Shown piece by piece: positions 34,539 through 39,491 of a stretch of 39,491 nt of DNA. Where the stretch lies: positions 1-39,491 of the forward strand of contig JAZUFG010000079.1 in the NCBI GenBank assembly GCA_045640565.1, read 5' to 3'. How positions within the stretch are numbered: the stretch's first letter is position 1; each line of letters starts with the position of its first letter. The notes below the pieces were generated by a model. That model was given only the letters and a program-made list of their open reading frames with translations. It had not been told where the DNA came from and did not search any database. The stretch is from RGIG3159 sp045640565. Its GTDB lineage: Bacteria; Bacillota; Clostridia; Oscillospirales; Oscillospiraceae. Position numbers and translations under genes: made by a program.

Positions 34539-35453
34539 TCAGAGCTTGATGGAGCCCTTGGGGGAGAGCTTGGCCTCGGGGAACTGCTCGTCCATGATTC
34601 TCTTAACAAGGAGGATCTGCTTTGCGCGCTTCTTAGCGTCAGCTTCGGTGGAATCCCAGCTGTGAGTCTGAGCAACGGAGCCGCCGGTCTTCAGGTACAT
34701 AGGAGCACCGACACGAACCATCTCGGGAACCTCGTAGTGACGAATGAAGCCGCCGGAGGACTTGGGGTTCTCGGTGTGCCAGTCAAGAGGAATATCAATA
34801 GCCTGGCGGAGGGCAGCCATCATCTGGATCTGGATGTCACGGACAGGGTTGAAGGAGTTTGCACCCAGCTCCTGGATCAGGCGGGCAGCGCAGGGGTTGC
34901 CGTGACCGGAGTGAGCGGACATCTTGAAGTGAACATCTGCGGGCAGATGGCCGGCAGCACGAATCTTATTGAGAACATAGAGAGCGCCTTCATCATAAAC
35001 CAGGAAGCCGCGAACGCCGAGGCGAACACCGCGCTTGACCTCTTCAATTGCACGAACGACCTGATCCTGACCGCGGAGACGGTAGCCCATACGCATACCT
35101 TCTTCGGTCTTGACGGAAGCAGAAGTATCGTTGGTGGCACGGGGACCAATGGCAAGAATCAGGTCAACCTCGTACTGCTTGGCAAGAGCAACCATCTGGG
35201 AAATTTCATCATCCGTGAGGAACATGATGCCCTTGGTCTGGGTAACACGGTGAATGTAGAGGCCAAGACGGTCCAGTTCTTCCAGAAGGACCTTCATGAC
35301 GCCGGGGCCCTGGATGCCGGGAACCTCAAAACGGTACTGGCAGCCATCGGGGAAGGTCTTCGTGGACACAAAGTTCTCGTCATAGACGTCGCCGCCGGGC
35401 AGACCCAGCTCTTCCAGCCAGGCTCTGGTTTCTTTGTAGAATGCTTTACTCAT
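34539..35453 (-). CDS. Conserved TIM-barrel-like protein of unassigned function (U32-peptidase-like)
   Basis: The protein has 304 residues, no signal peptide and no membrane segment. It alternates strands and helices in a TIM-barrel rhythm: YRFEVPGIQGPGVMKVLLEEL, VDLILAIGPRATND, GVRGFLVYDEGAL, DVHFKMSAHSGHGN, IPLDWHTENPKSSGG. The fold recalls U32-peptidase-like or lyase barrels, but I cannot assign a family or reaction. Conserved-looking His, Asp and Glu (DWHTE, SAHSGHG) could form an active site. It has the strongest ribosome binding site of the operon (TTGGAGGA) after a 54-base gap, and Arg codons are nearly all CGT or CGC, so expression may be very high. Confidence 0.7.
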   Translation of the reverse strand: MSKAFYKETRAWLEELGLPGGDVYDENFVSTKTFPDGCQYRFEVPGIQGPGVMKVLLEELDRLGLYIHRVTQTKGIMFLTDDEISQMVALAKQYEVDLILAIGPRATNDTSASVKTEEGMRMGYRLRGQDQVVRAIEEVKRGVRLGVRGFLVYDEGALYVLNKIRAAGHLPADVHFKMSAHSGHGNPCAARLIQELGANSFNPVRDIQIQMMAALRQAIDIPLDWHTENPKSSGGFIRHYEVPEMVRVGAPMYLKTGGSVAQTHSWDSTEADAKKRAKQILLVKRIMDEQFPEAKLSPKGSIKL

Positions 35454-35507
35454 AGTGTTTATCCTCCAAATATAATATTTTCTTTTTTATTTACCGTTTC
35501 CGGCAAT

Positions 35508-37064
35508 TTACTTTTTCAGTTGACGGATAACATCCATAACCGTTCCGTCCCGGTATTCCACCACGGCAACGATCTTATCCGTGGTTTCCATTGGTTTGGG
35601 TTCTCCCGTGAGGCCAATGGCGATCTTCATCAGTTCTTCAATCGGAACTGTCTTGATGCCGGCGGCTTCCAGGTCTTCCTTCAGCTCCGCATAGCGCTTG
35701 TGCTTCGGGTTCAGGGCGATACCCGCTTCGGTTACCACAACAGCAACGGAATTGCCGGGGGTGCAGCAGGTAAAGACCTTGGGAACAATGGAAGGTGTTC
35801 TTCCGCGGACAACGGGAAGAGTAACGATGGAGATATCCGCACCGTCTGCCACATCCGGGCCGCCGCCCAGACCGGACATCATCTCACCGCTCATTCCCGT
35901 CAGAATGTTGATGTTGAAGTCCGTATCCACTTCCAGAGCGCCCAAAACGCCGAAGTTCAGGAGATCCAGCATGCTGCCCTTCGCATAGGGGTCCGAATAG
36001 ACAGCGTTGTCGATTTCCAGAATGTTGGGATTGGACACAATAGCGTTGGCTGCCACGGAATCAAAGGACTGGGAACATTCCAGAACGCGGACCAGCCCTT
36101 TATTGTACATATCCACAATATTTGCCGTCATGCCGCCCAGAGCAAAGCTGGCCTTGATCCCCTTCTCTTCCATGTGCTGCGCCAGGTAGTTGGTGCAGGC
36201 AATGGAGATTGCGCCGGCGCCGGTCTGGAAGGAAAAGCCCTCCTTGAAGAGGCGGGAGGCAGCCATGACATCGGCAGCCCGTTTGGCAATCATCAGATCT
36301 CTGGGGTTTTTGGTCATACGGGCAGCACCCGCGCCGATCTTGGCAGGATCGCCGATCTGATCCACCTTTACCACATAGTCCACATACATTTGCGATATGG
36401 AAACAGGGACGCAGGGATATTCCACCAGATTATCCGTAACAATGACGACCTTTCCGGCATTGGCGGCATCAACAAAAGAATAGCCCAAAGAGCCGCAGGC
36501 ATTGGGGCCGACCTGACCGGTGGCATTGCCGTATTCATCTGCCGCAGAAGCGCCGATAAAGGCAACATCAATGGAAAGATCTCCGGCTTCAATGGCGCGG
36601 GGACGGGAGCCGTGGGAGCGGAGAATGACCGGCTCTTCCATCAGGCCTTCCATCACCGCATCGCCCAGCTCACCGCGAATGCCGCTGGCTTCAATTCTCG
36701 TGATGGTCCCATCCTTGACAAAATCCACAATGGAGGGATTCTTGATATTGACCACGGCAGAGGGAGCAAAACGAAGGTTTTTGATTCCCAACTTGCGGAT
36801 GGCCGTCAGTACCTGGCCGATAATCATATCGCCTTCCCGGAAACTGTGATGGAAAGAAATGGTCATGCCGTCCTTCAGGCCGCTGGCCAGGATTGCCTCT
36901 TCCAGACTGCCGAGAAGCTTTTTTCCGTTTGCGGGGCGAAGGGTGGGAACACGGTTGGAAACGACCTTTCCCCAAGCTTCGGGGTTGGTGTATTCACCGG
37001 TATAGGGGCGGACAACATATTCGCCGATGCGTTCGGGAAGTTCTCTTCCTGCTGCGTTTTTCAT
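35508..37064 (-). CDS. citF: Citrate lyase-type alpha subunit (CoA-transferase subunit)
   Basis: The protein has 518 residues, the length of CitF. The N-terminal IGEYVVRPYTGEY and KLLGSLEEAILASGLKDGMTISFHHSFREGD, then GADISIVTLPVVRGRTPSIVPKV near 400, are family features. It moves the thioester prosthetic group from acetate to the substrate acid, releasing acetate. It works in the CitDEF complex with CitD and CitE encoded upstream. The same family includes citramalate lyase, so the substrate may be citrate or citramalate. AAGGAGG lies 9 bases before the ATG. Confidence 0.93.
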   Translation of the reverse strand: MKNAAGRELPERIGEYVVRPYTGEYTNPEAWGKVVSNRVPTLRPANGKKLLGSLEEAILASGLKDGMTISFHHSFREGDMIIGQVLTAIRKLGIKNLRFAPSAVVNIKNPSIVDFVKDGTITRIEASGIRGELGDAVMEGLMEEPVILRSHGSRPRAIEAGDLSIDVAFIGASAADEYGNATGQVGPNACGSLGYSFVDAANAGKVVIVTDNLVEYPCVPVSISQMYVDYVVKVDQIGDPAKIGAGAARMTKNPRDLMIAKRAADVMAASRLFKEGFSFQTGAGAISIACTNYLAQHMEEKGIKASFALGGMTANIVDMYNKGLVRVLECSQSFDSVAANAIVSNPNILEIDNAVYSDPYAKGSMLDLLNFGVLGALEVDTDFNINILTGMSGEMMSGLGGGPDVADGADISIVTLPVVRGRTPSIVPKVFTCCTPGNSVAVVVTEAGIALNPKHKRYAELKEDLEAAGIKTVPIEELMKIAIGLTGEPKPMETTDKIVAVVEYRDGTVMDVIRQLKK

Positions 37065-37078
37065 CTTGCCGCACCTCC

Positions 37079-37969
37079 TTAAACAGGGATCCCTGCAGCC
37101 TTGGCCTGCTCCAAAGTGGCATAGGCGCGAAGCTCCATGGGTTTATCGATCATGCTGCCATCCAGAGTAACAGCGCCCTTATGGAGGCGCTTGCCCTCTT
37201 CAACGGCTTCCAGCACCCGCTTTGCATAGCGGATCTCCTTCGCAGAGGGGGTGAAGAAAGAGTTCACCACATCGATCTGGCGAGGATGGACGACGGTCTT
37301 CCCGTCAAAGCCCAGATTGCGGGTCAGCTTGGTATCTTCCCGCAGGCCTTCTTCATCGTTGATATCGGAGAACACGGCATCCACAGCCTCAACACCTGCC
37401 TGACGGCAAGCCATGAGGACCGCATTTCTTGCATAGAAGATTTCCAGGCCGGCCTTGGTCCGCTGGGATTTCATGCTGGCAGTGAAATCTTCTGCGCCGA
37501 GAGCCAGAGCCACCACCCGCTCATCTGCGGAGGCAATCTCATAGGCACGAAGGGCGCCGGTATAGGATTCAATATTGCACCAGAGATCGATGCTTCCGGG
37601 CTCGATGCCGGCTTTTTTCTCGATTTCGGTGATCTTTCCTGCGATGGAACGGACCTCGTCACCGCTTTCAACCTTGGGGATCCGAATCGCATCGGGACGG
37701 GCACGGACTGCAGCTTCCAGATCTTCGTCAATATATTCGGAATAGATGCCGTTGACCCGGATGATAATGTACTTTCCGGCAGGGCGATGTTCCCGGATCA
37801 TATTGTAGATCAGAAGACGGGCTGCATCTTTTTCCGCCAGAGGCACGGAATCTTCCATATCATAGACCATGCAGTCTTCATTGTAGAAGCTTGCCTGGAT
37901 CATATTGACAGGGCTTGCGCCGCTGACATAGAGGGATGTGCGCTTCAGCGCCGGTTTTCTTTCTCTCAT
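37079..37969 (-). CDS. citE: Citrate lyase-type beta subunit (HpcH/HpaI aldolase fold)
   Basis: The protein has 296 residues. RTSLYVSGASPVNM near residue 12, YDMEDSVPLAEKDAAR (metal Glu/Asp) near 42, IIIRVNGIYSEY near 75, IPKVESGDEV and ALALGAEDFTASMKSQRT near 160 are CitE motifs. It splits the bound acyl group into acetyl-ACP and a 2-oxo acid (oxaloacetate or pyruvate). The start at 37969 overlaps the citD stop by 4 bases (ATGA); a longer frame to 38047 lies inside citD. Confidence 0.94.
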   Translation of the reverse strand: MRERKPALKRTSLYVSGASPVNMIQASFYNEDCMVYDMEDSVPLAEKDAARLLIYNMIREHRPAGKYIIIRVNGIYSEYIDEDLEAAVRARPDAIRIPKVESGDEVRSIAGKITEIEKKAGIEPGSIDLWCNIESYTGALRAYEIASADERVVALALGAEDFTASMKSQRTKAGLEIFYARNAVLMACRQAGVEAVDAVFSDINDEEGLREDTKLTRNLGFDGKTVVHPRQIDVVNSFFTPSAKEIRYAKRVLEAVEEGKRLHKGAVTLDGSMIDKPMELRAYATLEQAKAAGIPV

Positions 37970-38262
37970 TTGTCTGTCGCCTCCCAAGGATAGCGGATCT
38001 CCAGGCTGCGGCATACCGCCGTCTGGGTCCTCGCCCGAATGACGCAATCCAGGGCCCCTTTATCTTCCAGGTCCACCACTGCATCAGATATATTAAATTC
38101 TTTCAGGACATCCCGCACGGTAGCCTCCATGGACTCGCCATATTGGTATTTCACCTTGCTGGAGATATTGACCTGGATCCCCTGCTCCGGATTGGGCCGC
38201 AAAGTCACCATCACATCGCTGGATTCCAGGGTGCCGGCAGCCGCCTGCTTGGTAATCTGCAA
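37966..38262 (-). CDS. citD: Citrate lyase-type acyl carrier protein
   Basis: The protein has 98 residues from a TTG start at 38262. It carries AAAGTLESSDVMV, where the Ser bears the phosphoribosyl-dephospho-CoA group. The TTG is chosen because AAAGGAGG lies 9 bases upstream; the ATG at 38271 touches the Shine-Dalgarno site and cannot be used well. With this start the modified Ser is residue 14, as in the Klebsiella protein. DKGALDCVIRARTQTA near residue 65 is the family C-terminal motif. It is first in the operon. Genes citX and citG for the prosthetic group are not in the window. Confidence 0.92.
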   Translation of the reverse strand: MQITKQAAAGTLESSDVMVTLRPNPEQGIQVNISSKVKYQYGESMEATVRDVLKEFNISDAVVDLEDKGALDCVIRARTQTAVCRSLEIRYPWEATDK

Positions 38263-38294
38263 GTGAATCATCCTCCTTTTATTCGTATACCTCT

Positions 38295-38322
38295 ATTATG
38301 CCGACATTTTGAAGAAAAGCAA
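38295..38322 (-). promoter_or_regulatory. Promoter of the citD-etfA operon
   Basis: On the minus strand TTGCTT (38317-38322), a 16-base spacer and CATAAT (38295-38300). The start of transcription should fall near 38288. Confidence 0.65.
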
Positions 38323-38343
38323 GAACAAAAAAAGCGATGCTGC

Positions 38344-38359
38344 ATAACTTGAAAGTTAT
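38344..38359. promoter_or_regulatory. Probable LysR operator
   Basis: ATAACTT-GA-AAGTTAT is a perfect 7-2-7 palindrome. Its centre is about 63 bases upstream of the expected operon start and it overlaps the lysR -35 box. The form ATAA-N8-TTAT resembles the CcpC-type site (ATAA-N7-TTAT) of citrate and aconitase regulation in Bacillus, an established family parallel. Confidence 0.7.
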
Positions 38360-38377
38360 TCAGCACCGTGATAGAAT
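38349..38377 (+). promoter_or_regulatory. lysR promoter
   Basis: TTGAAA (38349-38354), a 17-base spacer and TAGAAT (38372-38377). The -35 lies inside the palindrome, so bound regulator should repress its own gene. Confidence 0.7.
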
Positions 38378-38434
38378 AGTTTCCGCTCTCATCATCCGAA
38401 AAATACCGAACACTTGCAGAGAGGAACAAACAAA

Positions 38435-39304
38435 ATGGAGCTCTTACAGTTAAAATACTTCCGGGCAGTGGCAGACGCAGGCCGCATTTCCACTGCCGCA
38501 CAAAAGCTTTATATTTCGCCCCCTGCCCTCAGTGCCGCCATCTCCCGCCTGGAAAAAGACCTGGGCTGTGAGCTCTTTGACCGGGGAAACAACAGCATCG
38601 TCCTGAACCGGAACGGAGAAATCTTCCGGAAATATGTAGACCAGGTTTTCCGTTCTCTGGACGATGCCAGAGCTGAGCTCTCTCAGGCCAACGATCCGGA
38701 CCGGCGCCATATTAAAATCGGCGTTACGACCTCCAACCTCTGGATCGGCCTGATTTGCGCTTTCTCTCTGGAATTCCCCCAGATCACCCTGTCCTACACC
38801 ACCCAAAAGCTTTCTCAGCTGGACACCCGTTTTGGCCAGAAATACCGGCTTCTCATTGCGGAAGACCGGGATTTTGACGGCAGCAAGCTGAACTCCAGCC
38901 TTCTTTTTGACGATGACCGACCTGTTCTCATGGTTCATCCGGATCATCCTCTGGCTTCCCAGGAATCCGTAGACCTCCGAACCTGCGGGGAGGAAAATTT
39001 CATTTTGCCCACAGCGGACCAATCCCTGCATCAGATTGCCGCTTCTCTCCTGCAGGAGGCCGGAATTCATGTGAAGCATCCCTTTGAATGTACCTATATG
39101 CTGCGCCGCAGCGCCGTTGCCAATCGGCAGGGAATTTCTTTCAGCACCGCTTACGCCTGCAGAAACGAAGATCCTGCTCTCCGCTATATCCCCATTGAAT
39201 CTCCCGCCTGCAAACTGACTCAGCGGGTCTATTGGGAAAAAGGCACCCAGCTTCGCCCGGAGGAGGAGCTTTTCCTCCGCTTTGCAAAGGAATACTTCAA
39301 GTAG
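38435..39304 (+). CDS. LysR-family transcriptional regulator
   Basis: The protein has 289 residues. The N-terminal helix-turn-helix is LKYFRAVADAGRISTAAQKLYISPPALSAAISRLEKDLGCELF, followed by the linker helix and a substrate-binding domain (HIKIGVTTSNLWIGLI, then LMVHPDHPLAS). It likely senses a di- or tricarboxylate and controls the divergent operon. The start at 38435 is preferred because GAGAGGA lies about 10 bases upstream and the upstream residues precede the usual MELLQLKYF start. Confidence 0.92.
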   Translation: MELLQLKYFRAVADAGRISTAAQKLYISPPALSAAISRLEKDLGCELFDRGNNSIVLNRNGEIFRKYVDQVFRSLDDARAELSQANDPDRRHIKIGVTTSNLWIGLICAFSLEFPQITLSYTTQKLSQLDTRFGQKYRLLIAEDRDFDGSKLNSSLLFDDDRPVLMVHPDHPLASQESVDLRTCGEENFILPTADQSLHQIAASLLQEAGIHVKHPFECTYMLRRSAVANRQGISFSTAYACRNEDPALRYIPIESPACKLTQRVYWEKGTQLRPEEELFLRFAKEYFK

Positions 39305-39358
39305 ACCGATCCGCCCTTATCTCCGGAACACCAATAAAACAATAACTCCAAGTCACAA

Positions 39359-39480
39359 CCTCCGGCTAAGCCGGAGGCTTGAATAAGCCCTAGAAGGGCT
39401 TATTACAGGCCACACCCCTAAAGGGGCTCCGAAAAGGTTCGCCACTCGCATTACTTCTTCGGGCTACCCCTAAAGGGGTG
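39359..39480. repeat. Cluster of hairpins at the window edge
   Basis: Four short hairpins follow one another: CCTCCGGC-TAA-GCCGGAGG (39359-39377), AATAAGCCC-TAGAA-GGGCTTATT (39382-39404), a CCCCTAAAGGGG stem at about 39415-39426 and ACCCCTAAAGGGGT (39467-39480). No T-run follows. It may be the end of an IS200/IS605-type element or a dispersed structured repeat; the window stops before this can be decided. Confidence 0.55.
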
Positions 39481-39491
39481 TCTTGTTTTGC

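Noticed and set aside
35454..35507. Internal promoter before the TIM-barrel gene
   Set aside because: A TATTAT-like -10 is present, but the nearest -35-like sequence is 23 bases away, so support is too weak.
34662..37082. 806-codon plus-strand frame opposite citF and the TIM-barrel gene
   Set aside because: It lies on the antisense strand of two well supported genes and has no start signals; it is a by-product of third-base bias.

Overview
The window looks like a chromosomal segment from an anaerobic, low-to-mid GC Gram-positive of the class Clostridia (Bacillota). The grounds are strong Shine-Dalgarno sites (GGAGG types), many Rho-independent terminators, sigma-A-type promoters, a lipobox lipoprotein, an ECF-type folate transporter subunit, a citrate-lyase-type acyl-carrier system, and an Etf-coupled 2-hydroxyacid dehydrogenase with a ferredoxin-bearing EtfA as in acetogens. 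The species cannot be named from the sequence. No rRNA, tRNA, CRISPR array or intact transposase was found.

Layout. 1-4006 is a patchy region: terminators, a lipoprotein of unknown role (-), remnants of an MNT/HEPN toxin-antitoxin pair, an FAD-dependent oxidoreductase (+), a further gene fragment and a block of 39-bp and 30-bp tandem repeats. 4007-9951 holds sugar and amino-sugar type genes: a NagA-like amidohydrolase with a YhcH/YjgK family protein, a ceramidase-fold hydrolase with a MATE exporter, and a PfkB-type 2-keto-3-deoxygluconate kinase. 9952-12041 is repeat-rich and carries a RhuM-Fic protein; one of its repeats differs from its sister copy by a 48-bp palindromic segment whose core recurs near 22.8 kb. 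12042-22683 is mostly housekeeping and envelope: tex; a folT-folC-PIG-L-HTH operon; a small membrane protein; an MFS (UMF1-like) transporter; a cation/proton antiporter; and a DUF1002 protein. 23055-25961 has serA, an alpha/beta hydrolase and an EamA transporter.

The main feature is a twelve-gene minus-strand operon at 26061-38262 read from one promoter. Its order is citD, citE, citF, a TIM-barrel/U32-like protein, Fe-S hydro-lyase beta and alpha, MmgE/PrpD, an iron-containing alcohol dehydrogenase, citC, an FAD 2-hydroxyacid dehydrogenase, etfB and etfA. A divergent LysR regulator (38435-39304) faces it. A perfect 7-2-7 palindrome sits about 63 bp upstream of the expected operon transcription start and overlaps the lysR -35 box, the classic LysR arrangement.

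Together these genes suggest catabolism of a branched or hydroxylated di- or tricarboxylic acid (citrate, citramalate, mesaconate, aconitate or similar). Dehydration and hydration would be done by PrpD and the class I fumarase-like enzyme, cleavage to acetate plus a 2-oxo acid by the CitDEF-type lyase (activated by CitC), and redox balance by the Fe-ADH and the Etf-coupled flavoprotein. The combination with the unassigned TIM-barrel gene, and the lack of a transporter or of citX/citG, make it the best candidate in this window for an undescribed pathway; the actual substrate is not shown by the sequence.
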